Part shown: positions 8,782 through 16,186 of the stretch, one piece after another
How the letters are laid out: each line of letters begins with the position of its first letter
Numbering within the stretch: the stretch's first letter is position 1
NCBI GenBank assembly: GCA_017882995.1
Contig: JADGOL010000055.1
Span: 1-45,739, forward strand
Length of the DNA: 45,739 nt
Direction: 5' to 3'
DNA from: Acidimicrobiales bacterium
Lineage (GTDB): Bacteria > Actinomycetota > Acidimicrobiia > Acidimicrobiales > UBA8190
Notes under the pieces: generated by a model
Databases searched by the model: none
Seen by the model: the letters and a program-made list of their open reading frames with translations, nothing else
Told to the model about the DNA's origin: nothing
Translations under genes and position numbers: made by a program

Positions 8782-8855
8782 GGGGGTGTAGCCCAATCGG
8801 CAGAGGCAGGACGCTTAAAACGTCCCCAGTGAGGGTTCGAGTCCCTCCGCCCCCA
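8782..8855 (+). tRNA. tRNA with UAA anticodon (Leu-like) and a short class I variable loop
   Basis: A 74-nt cloverleaf. Acceptor stem GGGGGTG/CGCCCCC has one T-G pair. The D arm is GCC/GGC with an 11-nt loop. The anticodon stem GGACG/CGTCC carries loop CTTAAAA with anticodon TAA at 8816-8818. The variable loop is CCAGT, only five bases. The T arm is GAGGG/CCCTC with TTCGAGT. The discriminator base is A and CCA is not encoded. The 3-bp D stem and the AATCGGCAGA loop match leucine tRNAs almost exactly, and A73 also suits leucyl-tRNA synthetase. Bacterial leucine tRNAs normally have a long class II variable arm, which is missing here. Automated callers would label it tRNA-Leu(TAA). Confidence 0.85.
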
Positions 8856-8916
8856 CGAATGTCCGGCTGGCTCCGAACGAGCGACCGGCGCGCGCCGCGT
8901 CAGCTCGTGTGAAGGT

Positions 8917-9399
8917 TCACGGACAGGACGACTGGGTCGTGACCTTGTCGAGGGTCACCTTGTCGAGCGCGTCGGCGAGTGCTTCGAGTTGCTTGCGGCT
9001 CAGGCGGTCCACGAAGTGCCGGCGCACCTGCTCGACGTGGTCAGGTGCAGCCGCTTGGAGCCGAGTGTGTCCGGCCGGCGTGAGCACTGCGAAGGCGCCA
9101 CGGCGATCGGTGGGGCAGCGATGGCGTTCCACCAGGCCCGTGGCCACCAGTCCGTCGAGGCGCCGGGTGAGGCCACTCGGCGACAGGAGGAGTCGGTCGG
9201 CCAGTTCGCTCATGCGCATGCGGCCGTCTTCTTCTTCGGAGAGCTGGACGAGGACCCCATAGTCCGTCACCGACATGCCCTGGGATGCCTGGAGCTCGGC
9301 GTCGAGCCTGGCGAGCAGACGGGCGTGGGCCCGCAGCAGCGACCGCCATGCATGCATTTCGACGTCATCGAGCCAGGGAGTGGCGCGTGTCGTGGACAT
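8917..9399 (-). CDS. MarR family transcriptional regulator
   Basis: A 160-aa winged-helix repressor. The MarR core is visible as DYGVLVQLSEEEDGRMRMSE, the recognition helix region LADRLLLSPSGLTRRLDGL, and the wing VERHRCPTDRRGAFAVLTPAG. ATG 9399 is chosen; it lies six bases after a TACGCT -10 box, and upstream in-frame sequence has no MarR similarity. The C-terminus ends in a tandem DKVTL duplication. It is divergent from the TIGR03084-type gene, with a 13-bp palindrome between them, so self-regulation and control of that neighbour are likely. The ligand is unknown. Confidence 0.88.
   Translation of the reverse strand: MSTTRATPWLDDVEMHAWRSLLRAHARLLARLDAELQASQGMSVTDYGVLVQLSEEEDGRMRMSELADRLLLSPSGLTRRLDGLVATGLVERHRCPTDRRGAFAVLTPAGHTRLQAAAPDHVEQVRRHFVDRLSRKQLEALADALDKVTLDKVTTQSSCP
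8942..8971 (-). repeat. Tandem 15-bp duplication in the marR C-terminus
   Basis: ACCTTGTCGAG occurs at 8942 and again at 8957 on the plus strand, with a 15-base period. It is in frame and duplicates five residues (LDKVT) just before the end of the protein, so it does not disrupt the gene. Confidence 0.7.
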
Positions 9400-9405
9400 A
9401 AGTCC

Positions 9406-9411
9406 AGCGTA
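9406..9411 (-). promoter_or_regulatory. -10 hexamer of the marR gene, leaderless type
   Basis: TACGCT on the minus strand ends six bases before the ATG at 9399. The palindrome at 9418-9430 lies immediately upstream, in the -35 region. Confidence 0.5.
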
Positions 9412-9417
9412 CCGGAC

Positions 9418-9430
9418 CAACCAGTGGTTG
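9418..9430. promoter_or_regulatory. Candidate MarR operator
   Basis: CAACCA-G-TGGTTG is a perfect inverted repeat with six-base arms and one central base. It sits seven bases upstream of the marR -10 box, in the 104-bp divergent region shared with the TIGR03084-type gene. Position and symmetry fit autoregulation by the MarR dimer. Binding is inferred. Confidence 0.45.
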
Positions 9431-9488
9431 CGCTCGCAATTACTGGGGAATCCGGGGAATCCCGAAGGCGGCCGCCACCCGGCTCTCG

Positions 9489-9494
9489 TAGCGT
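9489..9494 (+). promoter_or_regulatory. -10 hexamer of the TIGR03084-type gene
   Basis: TAGCGT ends nine bases before the ATG at 9504, so the transcript would have almost no leader. Confidence 0.4.
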
Positions 9495-9503
9495 GAGCGG
9501 TCG

Positions 9504-10328
9504 ATGGCACCTGATCCGACCACCCTGCCCGGGTTGCTGGCCGACCTCGAGGCCGAGCACACCGACCTCGAGGGCCTGCTCGTTCCCCTCGACGAGGCAT
9601 CGTGGGGAACCCTCACGCCGGCGGACGGATGGGCGGTACGTGACCAGGTGAGCCACCTGGCCTTCTTCGACGACGCCGCCACCATGGCGATCCTCGATCC
9701 GACCGCCTTCACGACCATGGCCGAGGCGGCGATGGCGGCCGGAGGCGATCCGATGGAGGAGCACCTGGTCCGTGGTCGGGCCATGGAGGGCCGGGCCGTG
9801 CTGGCGTGGTGGCAGGGCTCTCGACGGGCCATGGCGAGCGCGGCCGAGGGGCTCGACCCCCACGATCGGGTCCCGTGGTTCGGCCCCCCCATGGGAACGT
9901 TGTCGTTCGTCTCGGCGCGCCTCATGGAGACGTGGGCCCATGGCCAGGATGTGGCCGACGCCCTCGGTGTCACCCGCGTGCCGACGGCACGACTCCGTCA
10001 TATCGCCCATCTCGGAGTGCGGGCCCGACCGTTCTCGTACGTCGTCCACGGGCTCGAGGTGCCTCCCGAGCCCGTCCATGTCGAGCTGACGGGGCCTTCG
10101 GGAGAACGTTGGGCATGGGACGCCGGTGTGTCGTCCGAGCTCGTCTCGGGTTCGGCGCTCGACTTCTGTCTTGTCGTCACCCAGCGCCGCCACCTGGCCG
10201 ACACGGGGTTGAGGGTGCAGGGACCGGCGGCCGCGCAATGGCTCTCGATCGCCCAGGCGTTCGCCGGGCCTCCCGGGAACGGGCGACCGCCGGGGCGTGT
10301 CGAGGGGCCGTCGCCGGCTCCTCGTTAG
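9504..10328 (+). CDS. TIGR03084 family metal-binding protein (DinB / maleylpyruvate-isomerase-like)
   Basis: A 274-aa protein of the DinB-like, mycothiol-linked superfamily. It has the N-terminal four-helix domain with WAVRDQVSHLAFFDD (metal-ligand His) near residue 45 and METWAHGQDVADAL (second His and Asp) near residue 145. A C-terminal beta-rich domain follows. Relatives are mycothiol-dependent isomerases or proteins of unknown function in actinobacteria; the reaction here is not known. The gene is divergent from the MarR regulator and probably under its control, which suggests a detoxification or aromatic-compound role. That role is inference. It ends six bases from the convergent lgt-like gene. 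Confidence 0.8.
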   Translation: MAPDPTTLPGLLADLEAEHTDLEGLLVPLDEASWGTLTPADGWAVRDQVSHLAFFDDAATMAILDPTAFTTMAEAAMAAGGDPMEEHLVRGRAMEGRAVLAWWQGSRRAMASAAEGLDPHDRVPWFGPPMGTLSFVSARLMETWAHGQDVADALGVTRVPTARLRHIAHLGVRARPFSYVVHGLEVPPEPVHVELTGPSGERWAWDAGVSSELVSGSALDFCLVVTQRRHLADTGLRVQGPAAAQWLSIAQAFAGPPGNGRPPGRVEGPSPAPR

Positions 10329-10334
10329 GACCGC

Positions 10335-11189
10335 TCAGCTCGGAGAAGGAGGGATCTCGCTGCTGGTGGCGCTCCCGGTGAGCACGGTGTCTTCGGTGCC
10401 GTCTGGGTGCTCAGGTGGGGACGCGCCGGCGCGTTGGCGACGACGCAGGAAGAACATCACGACGAGGCCGGCTACGAACAGTGCCAAGCCGGCGATCTGG
10501 ACGAGCACCGAGCCCAGATGGCCGATCTCCCCCAGCCAGAGGCGCTCCTCGTAGAAGCGGGTCAGTCCCCACAGCGCCATCGTGGCGGCGAGGACGAAGC
10601 CGACAGGGCGGTCGCGGTAGTAGCGCTCGATCAGCAAGAGCACTCCGAAGATGATGAAGCTGTCGACGGCTTGGAGGATCGGTACCGGAAGGCGTTTGCC
10701 GACCTGGCCCGCGTAGTACATGCCGAACCATTCGTTGGTCCGATGTCCGCCTCCCGCCACCATTAGCTGGGGACCGAGCAGACGACCCACACCCCACGCC
10801 GCCATGAGCACGGGGGCCACGATGTCCAGGGCGCGCATGATGGTCAGGTCGGGACAGCGACGACGGGCGAGGATCAAGCCCGTGGGCACGCCGCCCAACA
10901 GCCCTCCGAACGAGGAGAGCCCGCCCTGCCACACCTGGAGGATCTGACCCGGGTCGGCCTTGTACGTCGAGAAGTTCGCCAGCACGTGCAGAAGGCGGGC
11001 GCCGACGATCGAAGCGATCACGATCCAGATGAAGACACCTGTGAACCACTCGGTGGGATATCCGTTCGAACGCAACCGACGCTCGAAGTACCGGTAGGCG
11101 AACCAGAACGTGACGGCCAGCCCGATGCCGTAGGTGTGGATGACGATGGGCAGTGGCCCGAGGTGGAAGGCGACGGGGATGGGCTTCAC
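10335..11189 (-). CDS. Prolipoprotein diacylglyceryl transferase (Lgt) family protein, divergent active site
   Basis: A 284-aa polytopic membrane protein of the Lgt family, which transfers diacylglycerol to the lipobox cysteine of prolipoproteins. HTYGIGLAVTFWFAYRY, GARLLHVLAN and GGLSSFGGLLGG align with the first Lgt blocks, and about seven hydrophobic segments are present. The family signature GRxGNFxN is replaced by GRLLGPQL: the Arg is kept but the Asn residues are lost. The usual HPTQLYE block reads LPVPILQ. GTG 11189 has GAGGA five bases upstream and is preferred over GTG 11228. It may be a diverged paralogue rather than the housekeeping enzyme. A Thr/Lys/Glu-poor, Arg-rich C-terminal tail is cytoplasmic. 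Confidence 0.75.
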   Translation of the reverse strand: MKPIPVAFHLGPLPIVIHTYGIGLAVTFWFAYRYFERRLRSNGYPTEWFTGVFIWIVIASIVGARLLHVLANFSTYKADPGQILQVWQGGLSSFGGLLGGVPTGLILARRRCPDLTIMRALDIVAPVLMAAWGVGRLLGPQLMVAGGGHRTNEWFGMYYAGQVGKRLPVPILQAVDSFIIFGVLLLIERYYRDRPVGFVLAATMALWGLTRFYEERLWLGEIGHLGSVLVQIAGLALFVAGLVVMFFLRRRQRAGASPPEHPDGTEDTVLTGSATSSEIPPSPS

Positions 11190-11322
11190 GGCGGTCCTCG
11201 AGTGATGGGCGGGCCCCGCGGGCCCCACCTCGCTCAGCGTAGCCCCGAAGGTCCGGGTTCCTTCGTCGCACGGCGCCGGCCGAACTGCTTCACCCTGTTC
11301 GACGCGCTCAGAAGCCCCCCAT

Positions 11323-11328
11323 TAGCGT
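11323..11328 (+). promoter_or_regulatory. -10 hexamer upstream of the SDR gene
   Basis: TAGCGT lies 50 bases before the ATG at 11379. A strong ribosome binding site, GAGGAGGG at 11366-11373, precedes the start, so this gene would have a conventional leader. The rest of the 189-bp divergent region shows nothing else recognisable. Confidence 0.35.
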
Positions 11329-11378
11329 CGGCGCCGCGTCCCGCCGTGGCCGGCGGGTCCGCATCGAGGAGGGTTGGC

Positions 11379-12194
11379 ATGGGAGCGCTTGAGGGCAAGA
11401 TCGCCATCGTGACGGGCGGTGCCTCGGGGATCGGCCTCGCCAGCAGCAGGAGGCTCAGCGCCGAGGGAGCCACCGTGGTCGTGGTCGACGCCAACGGCGC
11501 GGGAGCACAGAAGGCAGTGTCGGAGCTCGGTGGCGTCGCGGTCCAGGCCGACGTGGGCAACGTCGATGACTGGTCCCGCATCCTCGACGCGGCACGCCCC
11601 TTGGGAGGCGTCGACATCGCATTTCTCAACGCCGGTGTCACCACCGGCGAGGAGGACATCACGAAGGTGACCGACGAGCAGTACCGGCGGATCATGGCTG
11701 TGAACGTCGACGGCATCGTGTTCGGCACGCGGGCCGTGGTACCCGAGCTCGTGGCGCGTGGCGGGGGAGCGGTGGTGGCGACGTCGTCGTTGGCGGGCAT
11801 CGTCGCCTTCTCGGGCGATCCGATGTACACGCTGACCAAGCATGCGGTCGTCGGTTTCGTCCGCTCGGTGGCGCCGCGACTGATCGAGCAGCACATCACG
11901 ATCAACGCCATCTGCCCGGGTCTGGTGGACACACCGCTCATCGACGGCCAAATCCGCGACAGTCTGGCCGGGGTCGGGTTCCCTCTCATCGCGCCCGAGG
12001 ACGTGGCCGAGGCGGTGCTGGGCTGTGTCCTCGGATCAGAGACCGGTCAGGCGATGGTGGTGCAGCTCGGACGCGAAGCGGTCGCCTATCGATTCGGTCG
12101 TCCGCCCGGCCCCCGCGCTCCGGGCGTGGAGGGCAGGATCCCTCCCGAATGGCTGGCCGATACCGGCCCGGCGGCGCCAAAGCCCGCGGGCTGA
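11379..12194 (+). CDS. Short-chain dehydrogenase/reductase (classical SDR)
   Basis: A 271-aa classical SDR oxidoreductase. TGGASGIG at residues 12-19 binds the dinucleotide, NAG at 85-87 is present, and the catalytic residues are Ser137, Tyr150 and Lys154 (YTLTK). Asp at the end of the second strand (VVVVDANG) favours NAD over NADP. The ATG at 11379 has GAGGAGGG upstream, and the open frame before it lacks SDR similarity. The C-terminal extension after residue 240 is rich in Pro and Arg. Substrate unknown. The start of the neighbouring lgt-like gene is divergent. Confidence 0.88.
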   Translation: MGALEGKIAIVTGGASGIGLASSRRLSAEGATVVVVDANGAGAQKAVSELGGVAVQADVGNVDDWSRILDAARPLGGVDIAFLNAGVTTGEEDITKVTDEQYRRIMAVNVDGIVFGTRAVVPELVARGGGAVVATSSLAGIVAFSGDPMYTLTKHAVVGFVRSVAPRLIEQHITINAICPGLVDTPLIDGQIRDSLAGVGFPLIAPEDVAEAVLGCVLGSETGQAMVVQLGREAVAYRFGRPPGPRAPGVEGRIPPEWLADTGPAAPKPAG

Positions 12195-12231
12195 AGGCAG
12201 GGTTCCCCGCCGGCGCCTGTCGACCTCTCGG

Positions 12232-13362
12232 TCAGGGCCTCCCCGCGCCGACGAGCCCGCTCGTCCAGATCCCGGTGATCTGGATGTTGGTGCCCGTCTC
12301 CATCGCCTGGACCATCTCCCCGGGGCCCACGTACATCGTGACGTGCCCGATGGTGTTGCCTTCCCGGTAGAAGAGCAGGTCACCAGGCTGGAGGTCTGAC
12401 AACGGGACGTGGGTCAGTTCGGAGAACTGGTCCGAGGCGGAATGAGACAGCGAGACCCCGGCGTGCGACCACGCCCACATGGTCAGCCCCGAGCAATCGA
12501 AACCGACCCCGGGTGAGGCACCTGCCCAGACATAGGGGACGCCGATCTGGGACTCGGCCGCGGCGACTGCTTCGGCTCCCCCTCCGCCGGGCACGGCGGG
12601 AACGGGATGCAGGCCGCCGTTGTCATTGAATCGGTGCGACGCCGCGACCCGTGCCTGGAAGGCCGCAGCCTCCGCTGCCGCCTGCGCGGCCTGGCGTTGG
12701 GCTACCAACGTGGCGATGTGACCTTTGAGCTTCGAGAGAGTCGCCTGCTGGTTGGCGAGCTCGGACTGTGCGCCCTGTTTGGCGCTCTGCGCGGCGGCGA
12801 GGGTGGATCGAGCCTGGGACCGTGTCGTCTCGAGCGCGCTCTGCTGCGCGCTCAGCACGCTCTCGGACTGATTCAGACGGTCGATCGCCCCTGACACGCT
12901 CTGGCTCGCCACCTGTTGGTATTCCTGCACCGCCGCGGCCCGCTCTCCGCCCGGCGCGAACAACTGCTCGAGGTTGTCGTTCGTATTCCCCGACGTGTAG
13001 TTCTCGATGGCCAGTTGCTGCAGGTCGGCGCGAGCCGATCCCACCTGTGTCTTGGTCTGGGCGATCTGCGCCTGGGTCTGGCTCACCTGCTGCTCGAGTT
13101 GCTGGACCCGGATCTGGTCCTGGTCGTACTGCTCCGAAAGCGTGGCGAGTTGGGCACCTTGGGCTTGGATCTGCGCCGCGATCTGGGCAGCCTGCGCCTG
13201 GGCGCTCGCCACCTGATCGGCGGAGGCGGACCGCGTCGTTGCCAACGCCGGTCCCGCGATGAAGGCGACGGCGACGACCGCCGAAACGAGTCGACTGCAT
13301 CGGGGGGACCGCCGGGCCCGCCGACCCGACCGTGCCTTCGAGTAGTGCTCGAGGCATGTCAC
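12232..13362 (-). CDS. Secreted NlpC/P60 peptidoglycan endopeptidase with coiled coil, copy 2
   Basis: A 376-aa paralogue of the protein at 3.8-5.0 kb. An Arg-rich N-terminus and hydrophobic LVSAVVAVAFIAGPALA make a signal peptide. A Gln-rich coiled coil spans about residues 45-240, followed by a C-terminal NlpC/P60 domain with Cys in GFDCSGLTMWAW and His in NTIGHVTMYVG. It is expected to cleave peptidoglycan stem peptides outside the membrane. GTG 13362 is chosen: it is preceded by GAGG, and the same GTTGTGAC string marks the start of copy 1. An open frame extends to 13644 but would cover the divergent gene. It converges with the SDR gene across 37 bases. Confidence 0.88.
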   Translation of the reverse strand: MTCLEHYSKARSGRRARRSPRCSRLVSAVVAVAFIAGPALATTRSASADQVASAQAQAAQIAAQIQAQGAQLATLSEQYDQDQIRVQQLEQQVSQTQAQIAQTKTQVGSARADLQQLAIENYTSGNTNDNLEQLFAPGGERAAAVQEYQQVASQSVSGAIDRLNQSESVLSAQQSALETTRSQARSTLAAAQSAKQGAQSELANQQATLSKLKGHIATLVAQRQAAQAAAEAAAFQARVAASHRFNDNGGLHPVPAVPGGGGAEAVAAAESQIGVPYVWAGASPGVGFDCSGLTMWAWSHAGVSLSHSASDQFSELTHVPLSDLQPGDLLFYREGNTIGHVTMYVGPGEMVQAMETGTNIQITGIWTSGLVGAGRP

Positions 13363-13367
13363 AACAG
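13358..13367 (-). promoter_or_regulatory. GTCACAACAG string shared with the paralogue start region
   Basis: The ten bases GTCACAACAG (plus-strand reading) cover the start codon here exactly as at 5032-5041 in the paralogous NlpC/P60 gene. Further upstream, TCGCCAAAT also occurs in both. Either a conserved regulatory site or a remnant of gene duplication; here there is only one GTCAC, not two. Confidence 0.25.
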
Positions 13368-13478
13368 CCTCGTGTCTATCAATTGCGGGTAGGCGGGGCA
13401 AGCATTTGGCGAGTTTGTGCTCAGCCAGGCGCGAATCGGCGTGAAGAGGGTGGCGTCGTCTCTGTGTCGTGACGCCAT

Positions 13479-13484
13479 TAGCGT
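13479..13484 (+). promoter_or_regulatory. -10 hexamer of the eIF2B-like gene, leaderless type
   Basis: TAGCGT ends seven bases before GTG 13492, with no ribosome binding site. This supports 13492 rather than the upstream in-frame codon at 13417. Confidence 0.5.
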
Positions 13485-13491
13485 CGCGAGT

Positions 13492-14145
13492 GTGCATCCC
13501 ATCGAGAGGCTGCGGTACGTGGCGCGCGCGGGATGGGCGCCGCCGGCCGTTCTGGCCGCGGAGGCGGCGTGGGCGCTCGGCGACCTGGCGCGGCACGAGA
13601 GTTCGGCCGTTCTGCCCGCGTGTCGGCGCCTGCTCGACCGCCATCCCGGCTGCGGGCCGCTGTGGTGGGTGGCAGCCCGCATGCTGACCGCAGGAGATGC
13701 TGCGGAAGAGGCCGAGCGCTGCGTCGACCTGCTCGAGTCCGATCCGACGTCCGATCTCTTACACGAAGACCTTTCCGGCCAGATCCGACCGGTCCGCCAC
13801 GGGGGTGTGGGTGATGTCGCCAGTGCGGACGTGGTCGTCGTCGAGGTGGACGCCATCGGCCCCGGGGGAGCGGTTCTCGATGCCGACGACATCGGCCTGA
13901 TCGAGGCGGCTCGTGCCGTGGGAGTGCCGGTGTGGGCCGAGGGCGGGGTCGGACGGGTGATGCCTCCCAAGCTGTGGGACGCCATGGTCCGTCGCATCGA
14001 CGGGTCTCACGTCGCCCGGTCCGGCGTGGTCGTGGATCTCGACGGGATCGTGCGTGTGGCGGGCCCGGTCGGTGTTCAGGACCTGCCCGTCGCTCTGGCC
14101 TCCAGCGACTGCCCCGAGCCGGGAGAGCTGATGGCGCGTTGGTGA
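13492..14145 (+). CDS. Small eIF2B-alpha-like protein of unknown function
   Basis: A 217-aa protein. The C-terminal half, ADVVVVEVDAIGPGG followed by GLIEAARAVGVPVWAE, resembles the Rossmann-like core of eIF2B-alpha/MtnA-type sugar-phosphate isomerases and ribulose-bisphosphate isomerases. The N-terminal half (Ala-rich helices with RLLDRHPGCGPLWWVAARML) looks like their helical domain in shortened form. The protein is much shorter than MtnA (about 340 aa), and I cannot see a complete catalytic Cys/Asp pair. The GTG start follows a -10 box by seven bases. Its function is not known. It is divergent from the NlpC/P60 gene and 46 bases upstream of the dienelactone hydrolase. Confidence 0.6.
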   Translation: MHPIERLRYVARAGWAPPAVLAAEAAWALGDLARHESSAVLPACRRLLDRHPGCGPLWWVAARMLTAGDAAEEAERCVDLLESDPTSDLLHEDLSGQIRPVRHGGVGDVASADVVVVEVDAIGPGGAVLDADDIGLIEAARAVGVPVWAEGGVGRVMPPKLWDAMVRRIDGSHVARSGVVVDLDGIVRVAGPVGVQDLPVALASSDCPEPGELMARW

Positions 14146-14177
14146 GAGGTTGATCGACGATCGACCTCGGCGATGTA

Positions 14178-14183
14178 TAGGGT
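14178..14183 (+). promoter_or_regulatory. -10 hexamer of the dienelactone hydrolase gene, leaderless type
   Basis: TAGGGT (within TATAGGGT) ends eight bases before ATG 14192. It argues that the start is 14192 and not the in-frame TTG at 14150. Confidence 0.5.
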
Positions 14184-14191
14184 CGGCACCC

Positions 14192-14872
14192 ATGGGCGAG
14201 ATGATCAATTTTCCGAGCAATGGGTCCGAGGGTCAGGGATATCTGGCGGTGCCGCCGTCGGGCGAAGGTCCCGGCGTGATCGTGATCCAGGAGTGGTGGG
14301 GCCTCGTGCCGCACATCGAGGACGTCTGCGACCGGTTCGCGGCGGAGGGCTTCGTCGCTCTTGCTCCGGACCTGTACCGGGGAACGAAGGTCTCCGAGCC
14401 CGACGAGGCGGGTAAGGAGATGATGGCCTTGCAGCTCGACCGGGCCGCCAGGGACATGTCGGGCGCTGTCGACGAGGTCGTGCGGCGGGCGTCGGGTGAC
14501 AAGGTCGGAGTCGTCGGGTTCTGCATGGGCGGTGGTCTTGCACTCGTGCTCGCCACGCAGCGCCCTGACGCGGTGGCCGCATGCGTGTCGTTCTACGGGC
14601 TGATTCCATGGCCCGACGCCCAGCCCGACTTCTCCAAGCTCTCGGCGGCCGTGCTCGTACACGTGGCGGGCAACGACGAGTACTTCTCGCCGGAGGCGGC
14701 GCATGTCCTCGAGGAGGAGCTGCGCCGGTTGGGCAAGGCGGCCGAGTTCCACGTCTATGACGACACGGAGCACGCGTTCTTCAACGACAGCCGGCCCGAG
14801 GTGCACGACGCCGGCGCCTCGGCCACGGCGTGGACACGCACGATCGACTTCTTTCACAACCGCCTCGGGTGA
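14192..14872 (+). CDS. Dienelactone hydrolase family protein
   Basis: A 226-aa alpha/beta hydrolase. The dienelactone-hydrolase triad is complete: Cys111 in GFCMGG, Asp162 in AGNDEYF and His194 in TEHAFFND, with the conserved Glu34 in VIQEWWGL that tunes the Cys. Classical members open the lactone ring of 4-carboxymethylenebutenolide in chloroaromatic degradation, but many homologues have other substrates, and no other catabolic gene is nearby. The start follows a -10 box by eight bases. The DUF885 gene begins inside its stop codon, so the two are coupled. Confidence 0.88.
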   Translation: MGEMINFPSNGSEGQGYLAVPPSGEGPGVIVIQEWWGLVPHIEDVCDRFAAEGFVALAPDLYRGTKVSEPDEAGKEMMALQLDRAARDMSGAVDEVVRRASGDKVGVVGFCMGGGLALVLATQRPDAVAACVSFYGLIPWPDAQPDFSKLSAAVLVHVAGNDEYFSPEAAHVLEEELRRLGKAAEFHVYDDTEHAFFNDSRPEVHDAGASATAWTRTIDFFHNRLG

Positions 14873-16104
14873 CTCCGGGCGCCGACGAGGCGGGCGGTGC
14901 CGTCGGCCGGTACCTCCTCCTGGGCCTCGGGACGGGCCGCCACATCGAGGGATTGGTCGACGCGTACTACGGCCCGCCTGCGCTCGCCGAGCGCGTCGCC
15001 GCGACACCGCCTGTCGATCCTCGCCGCCTCGTCGAAGAGGGCCGCGCCCTGATCGCGGTCTTGGACGCAGGGGGGCCTCTCGGAGGCGAGGTCGGAACTG
15101 AGTCGGTCCCCGAGTCCGGGAGTGCCCGTCGTCGGCGGTGGCTGCGGGCCCAGACCGTGGGACTCCTCACGACGGCGCGCCGGCTGGCGGGCGAGACCAT
15201 CGGGTACGAGGAGGAGGTGGAGTCGTGCTACGGGGTGCGACCCCGACCGGTGCCCGACGAGGAGTTGGCGGCCGCGCATCGACGACTCGAAGAAGCCGTC
15301 CCCGGTTCGGGGCCGCTCGGGGAACGCCTGATCGCGTGGCGAGAATCGCACGCCGTGCCCGCCGACCGGCTGCCCGCCGCCATCGACTCGTTGGCCGAGG
15401 ACCTGCGCGAGCGGACGCAGCGTCTGTTCGGGTTGCCCGAGGGTGAGCACATCGAGTTCGAGCTCGTCACCGACAAGCCCTGGTCGGGCTTCAACACCTA
15501 TCTCGGCGGGTTGCGTTCCAGGGTTTCGGTCAACACCGACCTCCCTGTGCTGTCGACGTCGTTGGCGCACCTCGTCGCGCACGAGGCGTATCCCGGCCAT
15601 CACACCGAGCATTGCCGGAAGGAGGTGGGTCTGGTCCGGAGCCGACAGTGGCTCGAAGAGACCATCTTCCTCGTGGGCACTCCCCAGTGCCTCATCGCCG
15701 AAGGCCTCGCCGACCTCGGCCTCGAGGTCGTTCTGGGCCCGAGACCTGAACCGGTCGTGTCGGAGCATCTCCGACCCCTCGGCATCCGCTACGACACCGA
15801 GGTCATCGCAGCCGTGGCCGAGGCCAGTGAGGCGTTGGGTGCGGTCCGAGCCAATGCCGCTTGGAGGCTCCACGCCGAGGGTGCGGATCCCGAGACGGTC
15901 GTCGCCGAGGTGGCCCGCTGGGCCCTGCTGCCGCGCGCACGAGCCGCCAAGGCGGTGGAGTTCTTGCTCCACCCCACGTGGCGCGCCTACATCACCTGCT
16001 ACGTCGACGGTCTGCGCCTGTGCCGCCGGTTCGTGGCCGGAGACCCCATACGCTTCGCCGAGCTCCTGAGCGAGCAGCTCGTCCCCGCCGACCTGGCCGC
16101 GTAG
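14869..16104 (+). CDS. DUF885 family protein, predicted metallopeptidase-like
   Basis: A 411-aa protein of the DUF885 family. The hallmark HEAYPGHHTEH, near residue 238, has the form of a zinc-binding HExxPGH motif, and a conserved downstream Glu-rich helix (SPAEGLADL-like, here IAEGLADLGLEV) would supply a further ligand. GTG 14869 overlaps the preceding stop by four bases; the open frame extends to 14830 but would cover the hydrolase end. No signal peptide is visible, unlike many secreted DUF885 proteins. Reaction not established; a peptidase role is inferred from the motif. Confidence 0.78.
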   Translation: MTPGADEAGGAVGRYLLLGLGTGRHIEGLVDAYYGPPALAERVAATPPVDPRRLVEEGRALIAVLDAGGPLGGEVGTESVPESGSARRRRWLRAQTVGLLTTARRLAGETIGYEEEVESCYGVRPRPVPDEELAAAHRRLEEAVPGSGPLGERLIAWRESHAVPADRLPAAIDSLAEDLRERTQRLFGLPEGEHIEFELVTDKPWSGFNTYLGGLRSRVSVNTDLPVLSTSLAHLVAHEAYPGHHTEHCRKEVGLVRSRQWLEETIFLVGTPQCLIAEGLADLGLEVVLGPRPEPVVSEHLRPLGIRYDTEVIAAVAEASEALGAVRANAAWRLHAEGADPETVVAEVARWALLPRARAAKAVEFLLHPTWRAYITCYVDGLRLCRRFVAGDPIRFAELLSEQLVPADLAA

Positions 16105-16180
16105 AGCGCCGATGGCGGGGCCCGGACGGGCTCGCGCCGAAAAGGATCGATCACCGTGGAGGTTGGGGAGAGGGCACCGG

Positions 16181-16186
16181 TAACAT
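16181..16186 (+). promoter_or_regulatory. -10 hexamer of the CoA-ester lyase gene, leaderless type
   Basis: TAACAT ends seven bases before ATG 16194. An in-frame ATG at 16185 lies inside the box and is therefore an unlikely start if the transcript is leaderless. Confidence 0.45.

Noticed and set aside
12181-12192. AGCCCGCGGGCT palindrome at the end of the SDR gene as a terminator
   Set aside because: It overlaps the stop codon and lacks a T-run; short GC palindromes of this size are common at this base composition.
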